DNA of 64,000 bases from Rosa chinensis (taxonomy: Eukaryota; Streptophyta; Magnoliopsida; Rosales; Rosaceae). The stretch is taken from assembly GCF_002994745.2 (NCBI RefSeq), contig NC_037091.1:30878612-30942611 (forward strand), read 5' to 3'. Positions 12,176 to 23,935 of this stretch are shown in pieces (the stretch's first letter is position 1; every line of letters begins with the position of its first letter). The notes below the pieces were generated by a model. That model was given only the letters and a program-made list of their open reading frames with translations, did no database searches and was not told the origin of the DNA. A program made the position numbers and the translations under genes.

Positions 12176-12506
12176 TCTACATATACTAAATGTGGATGCA
12201 CTGTTCATCACTGTTCATGTAACAGTGAAATGACGATTTTACCCCCAGCTTTTGACTGAAATTACAATTATGCCTTTTTAAAAAAAAAAAATGAAGAACA
12301 ATTCTGTTTTGTATTTTTTAATTTATACAAATTATGGAAAAAGTTGTTGTTTGCTGTATCCATTTGTTGCTAATCTATTATTAACAAAAAAAATAAATTA
12401 TATTATAAGTAGTGCCGATATTTTTTAAATTACGAGTATTCATCTATTATATATGAAACTTGGAAAAAAAACAAACCCGCAGCATCGCGCGGACACATTT
12501 TCTAGT
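12176..12506 (+). mobile_element. Short non-autonomous Helitron
   Basis: The 3' end is typical: a CCGC-loop-GCGG hairpin in ACCCGCAGCATCGCGCGG followed 8 nt later by CTAGT at 12502-12506. The 5' end is placed at TCTACATATACTAAATG, followed by the ACTGTTCATGTAACAGTGAAAT block common near Helitron 5' ends. The base before the TC is T rather than the usual A, so the left boundary is less certain. No RepHel coding. Confidence 0.65.
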
Positions 12507-12683
12507 ATAATCGATGAGAGTGGGGTGCCCGGGAGAAATTTCAACGTCAGGTATCAATTTCATCATGAATCTAGACAGGGTAATACCACTCTGCCTTCAA
12601 ATAATAGTACTCTTGCCTAATCGAAGAAAAGTCCTATTCTTTGTGCAAGTTGCGAACCATACACATACCTAGCTAATTAGTCT

Positions 12684-13025
12684 ATAAGGGCATCTCCAAC
12701 AGATTAGCTAAATTCAAATTTTAGTTATATATAACTATTTTTAAAGTAAAATTCAACTCCAACAGACTAGCTATTGTTAAGTTAAATTTAGCTTTAACTA
12801 AATTAGCTAACTATATTTAGCAAGAGAATCATGCATAGCTAAAGCAAAAGTTATATTCCTCTCTCATCTTTTGTCCACATGTCAGTTTATGATTGGATAA
12901 AATATAGTATATTATTTATAAATAGATACTACTGCTAGAGCAACATTGTTAAATCAATAGCTATATTTCACAATTTTAGCTATATTTAACTACAAAATAA
13001 TTCCTACTGTTGGATATACTCTAAG
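12684..13025. mobile_element. MITE-like element
   Basis: The AT-rich 342-bp element has 19-bp imperfect terminal inverted repeats ending in CTCCAACAG (left) and CTGTTGGA (right). AGTCT flanks both ends (12679-12683 and 13026-13030). No coding capacity. The superfamily is not assigned. Confidence 0.6.
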
Positions 13026-14047
13026 AGTCTCCATGTATGCATGCGTACGAAAAAGTTGACTAAAATATTTACTTTTAAGTTTTAGTTGAACGTTGTTCCT
13101 GGTGGACATATATGGGCGGCCCTAAAACCTCGTTTGGTTCGCAGAATTGAGTACTCAGGAAAGAGAGTTCTTTTATTTGGCCACAAATTCCGGAAATACT
13201 TTCCTGACATACGGGAAAGTTGGGGGGAAAATCATTCCACTCAGACATTATGTGATTGATTTTAAGCAAATTACCATTAGGTACAACTTCAGCACATATA
13301 TTACCATCAGTAGGCCTGTTTTTTTTTTTATATCCCTTGCGGTACTGTAGTTGATCCATGCAGCCTTTTCCTTCCACTTTTGAATTGGTTTCTGTTAACG
13401 TATGAATTACCAAATTGACCTTTGCAGAGTTAGAGTGATTTAACATTACTGACCTTCAATATCATTCTGAAGGATACTTCATTCTTATCTTTGATTGTAT
13501 TGTTTCGCTCTAGAGTTCAATTTATTGGCTAATAAGTCATTATACATCTACATATACTGAATAGTTGAATGTGTCAATGAGCTTAGTTTTCTCTACCCAT
13601 AGATCAATATCTTCCCATCCATTATTACATGAAATAGAGGATTGATCAGTAATCAAGTGTTTCAAGCTTGAGCTGAGAAAACTGATATTAGATAAAAATA
13701 AAAAATAGGATATACAAGCTCAAAATTTGATCATGATCAACAATGGTCAACCTAAATTCATATAACTTTAAACACTCTTCTAATAGAGCTGAACATATAA
13801 TCCCCAAAATTTCTTCAACTTTCCCTAATCTTCTTTCCGATTGTTGTTCTGTAGGTGTCTAAGGTAGCCCAGAATGCGTGCGAATTGCATTTATATTGTA
13901 TGTAATTGGGTCTCTGTACTCTTATCTTCTTCCTTTCAGTTGTTGTATCCTCTTCTCTAATTGCAATAGCCTTTCTCTTTTGTCTTTCATTTGAGTACTT
14001 GTTGCTCCTTCCACAAGTGCTTTCCTCTTCCTCATTGTCATTGCTAT

Positions 14048-14052
<5 letters not shown>
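13026..14052. other. No gene recognised
   Basis: AT-rich spacer. A CTCGTTTGGTTCGCAG block near 13128 looks like the end of another small DNA element, but no matching partner was found. ORFs here are short and show no family signature. Confidence 0.5.

Positions 14053-14143
<91 letters not shown>
14053..14143. repeat. (TC)n then (TA)n microsatellite
   Basis: About 37 TC dinucleotides with one T interruption near 14100, running directly into (TA)8 at 14127-14143. Confidence 0.97.
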
Positions 14144-14159
14144 GATAAAAAAAAAAAGA

Positions 14160-15112
14160 GTATTGACCCTCAGTAGAACACCCTCAATAACTTACTCATT
14201 AAATACTGACCCTCAGCTTACTCATTATCCATGTATCTAGCTAATCCTACCTATGCTATGATAGAACATGAGGGATAAATTTTAAACAAAAAGAAATAAA
14301 GCATTCTTAAGCATAACAATCACAGACTAGTCACACATGTTGCACCAAACATTGAGGACTAAGAAGGAACACAAGCCCACTACTCAAAAATCAAATCTTT
14401 AGTGTAGATGTTCAAATTTCAATCAAGATGAGCTCTTTTTATTAGAATACAAACCGAACAGAGTAATAGTCAAGCAAAGCTATACACATAATTCACCCAA
14501 AGTAGGCAAACTTTAGAAGGCTTGAACACAAAGCAAAGGAAAGTATCAAAAACTATAGCTATTAACCCTCAGTATCTTATAAATTTCTTAGGATGTATAT
14601 AAAATAGCATCAAATTTAAAGTTATTGACCCTCAATAGGCTACTTACCCTCCCCAATACATAATCATGAGGTATAAATATAAGAAATATAAAGAAATCAT
14701 ATCATGCATCCCACATTGCCAAACCAATGAAACATACATATGCTAGAAATCAATAGTTTTAATGAAATTCTGAAGCTATTGAAACACATTCAAAGAATTG
14801 ATAAGATGACTATATCAGGCTGAGCTATCTAAATTCATAAACGGAGGCATGCATTTGCATCAATGCAGACTTCAAATAGGAAACCCAACTTGCCTAACAC
14901 AAATTACTAATAAGATTGCATAAAACACATTGAATGCAACATGCACTCAGTTACATTATATCATTCCACTCAAGCATATACCACTCACTGTTTCAAACTA
15001 ATTCTATAGAGAATTGGGCTTTGTGATTGGCGCTACTGATCCTCAATAGGTTATTGTTCCTTAATAGACTACTGACCCGCAATAGGTTACTAACCTTCAT
15101 CAATAGGATTAG
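14160..15112 (+). repeat. Dispersed degenerate CTGACCCTCAATAG motif
   Basis: The phrase (C/T)T(A/G)(C/T)TGACCCTCA(A/G)TAG recurs at about 14161, 14203, 14570, 14622, 15036, 15068 and 15088, usually followed by GTTA or GCTA. Copies are irregularly spaced and degenerate. No coding explanation is evident. One more copy (ACTCTCAATAGGATTAG) lies near 19235, beyond the CACTA insertion. Confidence 0.5.
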
Positions 15113-15189
15113 TAAGCTGGCTTGTCCCAGAAATAGATGTACTAAAATTTATAAAGATATTCTTCCACAACTCAACACTACTACAAAAT

Positions 15190-15690
15190 ATGCATCACAC
15201 AACAGTGTATAACTGTTGTCCCAAGAGTAAAGTTCTGTTATCTATCTCGGTGTTGTGTGATTACAATACTCAGACGACGGTGAATCACCATTGTGTGTCG
15301 ATCATAGGGACAACGCAGAAGATAGAACCGTTGTCCCAAATATGCGCATGCCAATGCCAAAAATTGGATGCGCACCGCATCCAATTTGTTGTTTCAATGG
15401 CTACTCACACAACAGAATTAAGTTTCCAACTGATGTTGGTTGCCTAATCAGACAACAGAAATATTATGAACTGTTGTTGGATGATCTTTACCACAACAGA
15501 TATTTGTATATAACTGTTGTGTGATAGTTGTAATTATATTTGTGGCCAACTAATGGCTGTTGTATGTGAGAGATTAAGGTTGAATTTTGCACTAATTGTA
15601 CAACACAATGGTTCTATACTGTTGTGTGATTCAACAATAGGACAACTGCTTTATGTTTTTTCTGTTGTGTGATTCACAACAAACACATAC
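15190..15690. repeat. Left subterminal repeats of the CACTA element
   Basis: A dozen or so ACAACAG / CTGTTGT heptamers, often as back-to-back pairs about 10-20 nt apart (for example ACAACAGTGTATAACTGTTGT at 15198-15218), forming small hairpins. Such subterminal arrays are the transposase-binding regions in known En/Spm elements. Here the role is inferred. Confidence 0.7.
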
Positions 15691-16846
15691 TCATACAACC
15701 TAATTTACGAAATGTCGTTTATTCATTATCGATTATTTGCCTAAAATATTTGCACAAAAATAATGCTCCATATATATTTGCATAGAAACAATGCTCCAAT
15801 ATATTTGTCAATCATCCATACATTCAAGTTTCTAGACCATAAAACCAATAAAAAAAGCATTGTAGCTAGCTTAACATCGCAACATTCTAGCTAACAATTT
15901 CAAAAAATGAAAAACAGCAAAAGCTGATACAATATATACTTAACATGCACATATGTAGCTGCTTCATATATGGCTCCTACGTAGAAAGGTCCACTGCTTT
16001 CCAATTGCTCAATCACTACATCCATGTCATGCGATGCTTCTCGAGTTTCTTCTTGTCTTCCTGTCCATGAATCACTAACCATTATGTCATGTATCAAAAC
16101 ATAATTAGGGACTAACAAGACTGAGAGAAGGTACACTTAATCAATCAGTCATACTATAGTCATATACCGAATTGAGGGAAAAAACTTATGAGTTCATTAG
16201 ATATTTATGACTCAATTCGAGAACAGGTAATCTATCATACAAAGTGCTATCAGAATTGGTTGATATGATAGGATATGCAGCAAGAATAAATCTACTGAGA
16301 TGTAGATACTTACTGGAATACATGCTAGTAACAACTTTCATTATCACCAATTAAAATTGACTGCCTAAGTTCATAAACATGCTTTCTCTGCACTTGGAAA
16401 AAGGAACAGAACAACTTCATGAGCAAGAAAGCACAACTCATAAACCTGTTGATCCAATTTATAGATTTTCTCTCTTTTTTTCTCATTCAATTTATGCACA
16501 CATTAGCATACAAGATGCTTTATTTATAGAATGCTAACTAATTATATAGATCTCCCTGATTTAGTAGTTTTATCACTTAGCCAACATAACTGGTGGTTTC
16601 TCCTCAGGGAAGTACAAGAATCACAAAGTCTATACTGCTGGTCAATGAAAAAAATTTCAAACCTAAATAACTGTGATTATAGTAAGCACATGGTACTACA
16701 AAAAAGACATTATTTCCAATCGTACCTCCAATACTTCATCAAACTCAACCAGACTCTTTCTTCATGTATTTGATTTTATTATAAAACTGATATAGCAACA
16801 AGAAGTGAGAGCTTACCCTAAACCTTGTTTCTGCTCCACATATGAC

Positions 16847-17266
16847 CAAATTTGCAGGCTTGTCATGTTAGAGATATATTTGGGAATTGATCATGTTATA
16901 TTGCAGCTTCTTAACATCCTGCAGTATAGAGCAAAATGCATAAGAAAAATGATTGTTATGAACTTCTGGATTATTCTAATTAGAAGATACCAAAACTATA
17001 AACATGACTCACAATTATTGCACGTTTTTCATGTTCGACAAGTTTGGAAAAACTGAGCTCTCTCTGGTTAAGTCACTGATTACTCTGCCTCATAATAAGA
17101 AAGACAAAAGCCTATTTCAGTAATGATCTTTCAAAGCAAAGAAGGGAAAGAATGTGAAACTAAGATAACTGCTAAGTTATAAGTCATGACTCACAAGTAT
17201 GTCATATTACTTAAGGCAGAAAGAGTAGAAGGAATGGGCCCTTCAAAGCCACTCTCTTGCATCTCT
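16847..17266 (-). pseudogene. Captured LRR receptor-kinase gene fragment: three 72-nt exons
   Basis: Three minus-strand exons of exactly 72 nt, all in phase 2, are separated by short introns: 17195-17266, 17013-17084 and 16847-16918. Donors are GTGAGT, GTGAGT and GTCATA; acceptors are CCAG, GCAG and GCAG. Joined, they encode consecutive LRRs with the signatures SGFEGPIPSTLSALSN, VISDLT...FPNLSNMKN and LRSCNIT.SIPKYISNMTSLQ. These match the ectodomain of LRR-VIII-type receptor kinases (RFK1/At1g56140 kind), whose LRRs are split into 72-nt exons. Two stop codons replace expected residues, one late in the second exon and one in the third. No kinase or malectin part was recognised. The fragment lies inside the CACTA element, so it was probably captured. 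Confidence 0.78.
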
Positions 17267-17912
17267 CTGGAGAAAATATTTTGTAGCAATTAATATTACA
17301 CATGAAGTGTTTGTATACAATTAAAAAGTATAGCAGAAAATTAAAGATCTCTTACATAGAATCACTTCAAACACTTGAAACCATATGCATTTTGATACAA
17401 AAATGTATATGAACTTATACACAAAATTGGGTCACACAGAAACTGAAAGAGAAGAGTTAGTAAAAGTACCAAGTTGGCTTCAAATTAGCAGCAATGAACA
17501 ACCAATATCCAATAGTCCTAGTAATCAAAGCATTCTTTGGTCCCAGTTTCCTAACCACCGGAGACAAGTACAAAATCCCAAGCGACGTTGTTCTCAAATC
17601 CTCCTCCTAATACCAAAACCCATATCAATTTAGCTACAAATCAATCAAAATGTTTTTTCAATTCACCCCTTAAATTCGAAAAGCCAAACTCACAATGTTG
17701 ATAGTGCTTTCTAGATTCTAAGCGGCATCGTAAGCAAGAAAGATCAACAAAAATGCAGAGATGATAACATGAACATCTCTGGTATGACTATTTCCCTCCT
17801 TGACCGGCAAATCGTCGGCGACAAAGAGAGACACTATCTGATGAACATAGCGTCGTGGACCTTCTTGTCACTGGCCCAACACAACGCCGCATCATCGAAA
17901 CAGCACAGCACG

Positions 17913-17960
17913 TTCGCCTCCGCTGTTACGAACACCTTCGCCTCCGCTGTTACGAACACC
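17913..17960. repeat. 24-bp perfect tandem duplication
   Basis: TTCGCCTCCGCTGTTACGAACACC occurs twice head to tail inside the CACTA element. Confidence 0.9.
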
Positions 17961-18489
17961 TTCGTCTTTTGTATCAATTCAATTGACCCTAGTTTGAGAG
18001 CGAGGAGGAGAGAGAAAGTGGATCTGGGGCACTCTATCTCCTTCATCGCTAAAGAGGAAGATGAACAATCTAAGAGAACAGAACCCTAAATCTAAGAGAA
18101 AGGTAGAGATAGATAGGGAACTAGATTCAAAATCTACCTTTGGTCTTGGTTTCTTGATTATCTTAGAGGGAGACTCTGTTCATCCTCAGCCATTAGATTG
18201 AGATTGAAAATTTAAGGGTACAAAAGGAGAAAAGGAAAATTGAAATTGGAAGAGTGAGAGATGAGAATGGCGGTTGGCAAAGCTGTTGAGAAGTTGAAGA
18301 AGAGATTTCAGTGCTAGGTGATTCAAAGACATCGATTTCGAAGAATAGAGTGAGGATTTAGGGAGAGAGTGATCGAGGGGAAGAATAGAGAGGTTGTCGA
18401 GTCCAAGAACAGAGAGAGTATCTAAGTTTGTAAAACTGTGGAGTAGTGGATGACATATCCTATCCTTTTTTTTTTTTTTTTTTTTTTTT

Positions 18490-19000
18490 TTAAGTCTATG
18501 AGACAACGTATAATCAAAGATCTGTTGTATGAATGTAAAATTTTTTGACAAACAGGGGGAGGGAAATTTTGCAGCCTGTGTCTGTGGGTTTCATTTGAGT
18601 GAAACTTTGCCGCTCGCAATTTTGCACCTTGTTCAGACAACAGAACTATAACAATCTGTTGTACAAACTTGTGCATCTTGCACTAGGTACACCTAGTAGG
18701 ATTTCTCAAAATTCATACAACATTTCGTTAAACAACAGATAATAAAAAACTGTTGTGTGGATAGTTCTAATTCCATTTTCGTGAGCTTGTTCTGGGAGGG
18801 AATTATGTGCTCATTTCCTTCCATTCTAGGCCTCTGATTTACACAACAGAAACTTCTTAACTCTGTTGTGCAATATCTTCCTAAAAAACAGGTTTTCAAT
18901 TTGATTATATTCACACAACAGAAATAGATTTTGTACCGTTGTATGATAGAGTTTGTGTTAACACACAACAGCAGATTTGTGTTCTGTTGTGTGTTTCTAT
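18490..19000. repeat. Right subterminal repeats of the CACTA element
   Basis: Same heptamers as the left end, again in inverted pairs (near 18640-18665, 18733-18760, 18842-18870, 18914-18942, 18961-18992). Confidence 0.7.
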
Positions 19001-19016
19001 TTTTATAGTAGTGCAA

Positions 19017-20186
19017 TATACATATATAGCCTATAAGAATGCAAACGACCTAATCACAAACAAAAGAGCAGAACAAAAAATATCCAAACCAGAAGTTGTT
19101 CTATACATCATAATGTAAATCAATAGCAACAAGAATGAAATAGAAAAGCGATAATTTCATCAAGAAAGATGATATGTTTTTCAAAATGTCATTGTTACAG
19201 AGCATTGCCACAATATCCAAAAAAAAAAAAAATTACTCTCAATAGGATTAGTTCCATATATGCATCTCTAAGGCAAAAAACACTCAGTGCTTCACTTTTC
19301 ACCAGATAAATAGATGATAAATACAATCCAAGATTGTAATATGATAACAAAAGGACAAAAACTCAACTAATCCAAGATTTCAAGTGAAAAGTCAACTTAT
19401 AACTAAAGGACAAAAAGTCAACTAGTTGACCATTGGGTCAAACGAGAGTCCAAGACAACTTGGCCCGATAGCAAGAAGTCCATGGCCCAAGACTAAAGAA
19501 GCACACAAGTGAAGATCCAAGCTCATTTGTATTACATCTAAATTCAAAATGGATGTAATGACAATAATAATAATATACCACACATCACACATGTGGATAA
19601 GATATTTATTTGTGTTCACACTAAGCACACACTCACTTACACATTTACCCTCCGATTTTCTTTATATTTTCCAAAATATTTTCTAATCTTTTAATTCTCT
19701 ACATTTTTATTAGGTTGTTTTAGTCTTTTCATTTGTAAATCCATGTGAGCGTGAGCATTACAAGCACTGTTGTGTGTTTCACGACCCTATATAGGCCTTG
19801 CTTGGTGCAAGGCTGTCGACGTGACTTTGTGTGATGCAAAGTCATGCTTGAATGAGGCTTAGTGGCTTGTTTAGCATTTTTTCTATTTTTATTTGTTTGT
19901 GCAAGTGATTTTTGGTGACCTAGAACCATAGGATTCTTAGCTAGCTAGTAATCCCTGATGTACGATAAACCGGGACGTAAATACTTGTCATCTTTAATGA
20001 CCATGTTGATTGTTACGCGGTAGGCGAATGAAAAACGCTCAAATCATTTAGAGAGGTAAGTAGCAATATTAGATGCATGATTAGATCTAATTTGTGGTTG
20101 AGATTCATATAATGATGCATTAACTAATTGTTGTGTACTTCTTTGGGTACCACATGCAGGGAGCTACCTAGACTACATTTTGTTTC
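19017..20186. other. No gene recognised; possible old LTR text
   Basis: AT-rich, no convincing ORF. A CCTATATAGGCC TATA-like site near 19785 and repeated GTCAAC blocks around 19390-19440 suggest a decayed LTR, but no boundaries, primer site or coding region could be found. Confidence 0.3.
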
Positions 20187-20352
20187 CCAGAACCTAAGGT
20201 TACGTATATATAATGAATGCATTTCTTCTCTGTTTTTGTTTTGTTTTGTTTTTGAGGAACTTAAACTACAAAACTGTTATGACATATTTTCCAGTTAAAA
20301 CAAAAACAAAGAAGAGATGCATGCATTATATATACATACCCTCAGGTTCTGG
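20187..20352. repeat. Long foldback (56-nt arms)
   Basis: Arms 20187-20242 and 20297-20352 are inverted copies with about 6 mismatches in 56, around a 54-nt spacer. Outer arms read CCAGAACCT...AGGTTCTGG, inner arms ATATATAATG...CATTATATAT. No TSD was found. It could be a foldback MITE or a microRNA-type hairpin. Confidence 0.75.
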
Positions 20353-20355
20353 CTC

Positions 20356-20640
20356 CTATCTTCGTTTTGGACTCCAACTGTGTTGTGCAGAAGTTGTCTT
20401 CATCATCATGGCAGTATAAATTAAATAAGTAACTAGCACATTTCGTTCGCAGTTGACCTTAAGAGTTCCTATGACTTTAACGTCCAAAATTGTATTCAAA
20501 ATACCACTGGCAATGACGGCTTCTCGTCCTCTTCTCAAGACCCTTATTTTGCTTGTCACACCACACTCATTGTTGGGGCATGCCACAACCAAGTGGTTCA
20601 GGTTGCCATCCTCAGCATCTATAGCATGGCTGGCCTTCAA
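20356..20640 (-). CDS. Unassigned ORF, possible exon of a decayed gene
   Basis: A 94-codon minus-strand ORF with coding-like composition. In-frame coding-like text extends a little upstream of the Met (SEDFLNIVHL, before an in-frame stop). The protein has CPNNEC and a basic RRGRE patch but no family was recognised. An ATG with GDSAHSS-type text at about 20920 on the same strand is separated by stops, so any gene here would be spliced or broken. It starts right beside the foldback. Confidence 0.25.
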   Translation of the reverse strand: MKASHAIDAEDGNLNHLVVACPNNECGVTSKIRVLRRGREAVIASGILNTILDVKVIGTLKVNCERNVLVTYLIYTAMMMKTTSAQHSWSPKRR

Positions 20641-22505
20641 ATGAACAATGTTAAGAAAATCCTCGGATGATTAACAATATCTTGATTGCACTTGACGTAG
20701 TGGAGAGTGATTACATGCCCTAGATGTGGATCACGCCAAGTTCCATGCATGATGCAGCATATTTCCTCTTCCCTTTGTGCATTCACAAGACAAATGACAA
20801 GTCAGAATTTCAAAGGCATCTCTACTACAAAGTAAATCAAGGCATAGGACCATTTGGAATCTCAGGCTGCATATGAGACTTGACTCTTAGAAGAATGTGC
20901 TGAATCACCACTATCCATGGTAAGGAAGAGAAAACTCAGACGAAAAAGAATTAAAATAACAAAACAGAATAAGAGACTTGTTGAGAGGAGTGAGGGTTTT
21001 CAGTAGTCGTAGGGTTTTATGTCAATGCCCTTAATCATGTAGAGAGTGTTGTTCATCATTAGAGTAATATATACTAAACCATATAACTAATTATGAAGCT
21101 TTAACTTTGGCTTTGGCTTTGGATGTATGCACTTACTTCTTAAGATGTATGAATCTAATTGGTCACAAGTATTGGGTCTTCAGCCTTGGAAAGAAACATA
21201 CAAGCATGCATATATGCTTTATAGCTTCTACCACATTAGTTATACACATAATATCGTTATGAGTGGAAAATTTTGCCACGCATTAATGTATCATTACATT
21301 ACAATTTGTAATAACATCTAGGCCATCCATTTTACACGGAAAAATTCAACGGTTGTAAAAAGACCGAAGCAATTACAAGAGAGACTAGCTACCTACTATG
21401 TAGGCAATATTACCGTTACGATTCTAACAATCGTATTTAGAAGAACCCAATTTCAATATAATCTAGCTCATGTACAACTATGCTTGGGATCTAGTGATGC
21501 CATCTAGCAATTGGTACGGCGATACGTTTTTGAATTGTGATGCTTTGAGGTCTAACTTGGTTGTTATGTTTTTGCCAGTGTGTCTGCGTTCTTTTAAATT
21601 TTGTGTCTGGTTTCTTGTATATGGGAGTGAATGATGAGTGTTTGGAAAATTTGAATGGATTTTGTAAGAGAATTCGAGGGGTTTTCGAGAATGTGGATGA
21701 TGCATTTATTAGTAGAGATTTCGAAGGGTTTTCAAGAATGTGAAAGCTAGATCAGCAGGGAGCAGATGTTGTTATTGATAATCTTATAATTACCGGCAAC
21801 AACTCAAATTTGATAGATAAATTCAGGGAGGCCTTGAGTTCTCAATTTAAAAAAAAAAAAATTTGAGACAGTAATATTTATTTTTCACCACTACATTCTT
21901 TACCAACCACGACTAATTCATAATACCTGAAATTGACTGACCAAATTACTCATAAAACTCGTTGCATGACCTTGACCTACCAATCTCAGAATTTTTTTGC
22001 AGAGTCCAAGCCAACAACTTTTCGGCCACAAAATCAAACTTCAACTTACTGCACATCGTCAACAGCTGACCGCACATCGTCAATCCGAGCAATGCTTGAT
22101 GGCTTCAGGTAAACTTCAATTGAAATCCACAATCAAATCCTATTATTTCTCATCAAATAACATAAATTTACAACTCAACCATCACAAAAACCCTAATTAG
22201 AATGATTTCAAGCTTAAAATGAAGAGCAATTGGATATTAATGATGAAATTGTGCCATTCAAACCTAAAACGAGGACTTTATCATGGGGAATGAGAGGAGA
22301 AGGAGTTGAACCGATGACTTCCACGACACCGTTTTGGTCTACGTTATCGGCAATGGGGGTTTTGTAGGTAGATCTTCATCGAACTCAGAACACTCATTTT
22401 TGAAGGTTTATAAGGGTGAGAGCCCTCCGTACAAAAAGAAATCAAGGCGTCCGTTGCCTCCTTACCCTTCTCGACCTCAATCACTTCTGGCGACGCTGTA
22501 ACTCC

Positions 22506-22508
<3 letters not shown>
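20641..22508. other. No gene recognised
   Basis: Intergenic AT-rich DNA with an A-tract near 21849-21861. The ORF at 21561-21743 (plus) has no recognisable family signature. Nothing else supported. Confidence 0.5.

Positions 22509-22581
<73 letters not shown>
22509..22581. repeat. (GA)n microsatellite
   Basis: About 36 GA dinucleotides without interruption, just beyond the truncated 3' side of the LINE fragment. Confidence 0.97.
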
Positions 22582-22585
<4 letters not shown>

Positions 22586-22659
22586 GAAGACACGTAAATT
22601 AAGAAGATGTGAAGGAACAGTGTTTAATTTCAAAATTTTGAAATCACATTGTTGAAACC

Positions 22660-23059
22660 TGATATACCCTTTCCTGAAAAGTAAGTTGTCATCTACAAAA
22701 AGAAGATGATGAATATCTAGAGCACCCTCACAAATAATGATACCCTGCAGTTCTCCATTAGCCACTTTACGTTCCAGTAGAGCATAGAAAATCTCTGCAC
22801 AGAGTAGGAATAATTATGGGCATAGGGGATCCCCTTGTCTGAGAACCCTGATTAGAGTTAGATTAGCTCTTGGTTGTCCATTAATAAAAAAGGCATATCT
22901 CACATATGTAACACATTTCATGATTAATCCAATCCATGGCTCATCAAAACCTAACCTGAAGAGCACAGCTTCCAAAGAACTCCACTCCATACAGTCATAA
23001 GCTTTGCACATATCTAATTTCAAAGAGAAAACCCCCCTCCGAGCTAGAACAGCAATTAT
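22660..23059 (-). pseudogene. LINE reverse transcriptase, C-terminal part (downstream of copia B)
   Basis: Minus-strand text shows the plant L1-type RT signatures in order: LDMCKAYD (palm Asp), FFINGQP, VLRQGDP and then LLFVDDNLLF, the catalytic F/YxDD motif. It is continuous with the LINE text at 51724-52030: removing copia B and one ATTAT copy joins an EVLHYIHN-like motif to VFSLKLDMCKAYD. Homology fades near 22660, before the (GA)n tract, so the 3' end and poly(A) are lost. Several stops are present. Confidence 0.85.
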
Positions 23060-23231
23060 TGTTGTAGGGAATTGTGTATTTATTATTCATAATAGGAGCC
23101 CTTTATATAGGGAGTTACAAAGTACACAAAAGGTAATAGAATCCGAATACATTGAATACCTAGAACCTTCTCCTATTACAACTCTAAACCCTAGTTTGTA
23201 GAGGCACACATTATGTCGACATCCTTCAACA
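23060..23231 (-). mobile_element. 3' LTR of copia B
   Basis: 172 bp, TGTTGTAGGG...CCTTCAACA on the plus strand, nearly identical to 51552-51723. It contains CCTTTATATAGGG, a TATA-like core. Confidence 0.92.
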
Positions 23232-23479
23232 CTCCCCCTTGTGCTGCTCAAACTTGGTGATGATGCTTTGATAGTTGCCTCACTAAAAACCTTGCCAGGT
23301 AACAAAAACCCTGTGAGACAAAAATAACCCTGGTCGAAGGACAAAAAGAGCACAACACGTCATTCACTCTTCGAGATCGAACATGTAGACATCATACCTC
23401 CCCCTGATGTCAATATCTCCCCCTGATTGCTACAATCATGGGAGTTCGGATAACTTTCTTAATCTATTGCTCTTCACAT

Positions 23480-23935
23480 GTTTCTTGAAGGTGGATTTAG
23501 TATTGACTTAGTAAATAAGTCCGCTACATTATCCTCAGATCGGATTTGGTTCACTTCAATATTTAGAAGTGCCTGTTGTTGCTGATTGTAAAAGAACTTA
23601 GGCAATATATGTTTGGTGTTGTCGCCCTTGATGAAACCTAATTGCATTTGTTCAATTCAAGCTGCATTATCTTCATAAATGCATGTAGGTTCATCTGTGG
23701 TAGACTTCAAACCACAAGTTCCTCGAATGTGTCTAACTATAGACCTTAGCCATATGCATTCTTGCACGGCTTCATGTAGAGTAATGATCTCTGCATGATT
23801 TAAGGAAGTAGCAACAAGGGTCTGCTTTGTAGACCTCCAAGATATCGCAGTGCTTCCTATGGTAAAGACATAACCCGTTTGGGAGCAACATTTGTGACGG
23901 TAAGAGAGAAACCCTACATCAGCAAAATTCATCAA
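23480..23935 (-). pseudogene. Copia B RNase H remnant
   Basis: Frame 23935-23657 has the copia RNase H signatures SQTGYVFT, AISWRSTKQT, NHAEIITLHEA and YEDNAA. After a stop, text down to about 23480 continues with EDNVADLFTKS, the normal C-terminus of copia pol. The start of the domain is lost in non-homologous text upstream (23936-24100). Confidence 0.85.

Larger units (their letters stand above)
15176..19013. mobile_element. Non-autonomous CACTA (En/Spm) element carrying host gene exons
   Basis: Starts CACTACTACAAAAT and ends with its inverse (minus strand CACTACTATAAAAA). CAA flanks both sides (15173-15175 and 19014-19016), the 3-bp TSD expected for CACTA. The outer about 500 bp at each end are packed with ACAACAG and CTGTTGT units in both orientations. 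No transposase is encoded. The interior holds LRR receptor-kinase exons (16847-17266), a 24-bp tandem duplication (17913-17960) and a T-tract near 18469-18491. It needs transposase in trans. Confidence 0.88.

Noticed and set aside
13906..14145. ORF ending in a long Ser-Leu repeat.
   Set aside because: The repeat is the translated (TC)n microsatellite; the upstream part has no family signature.
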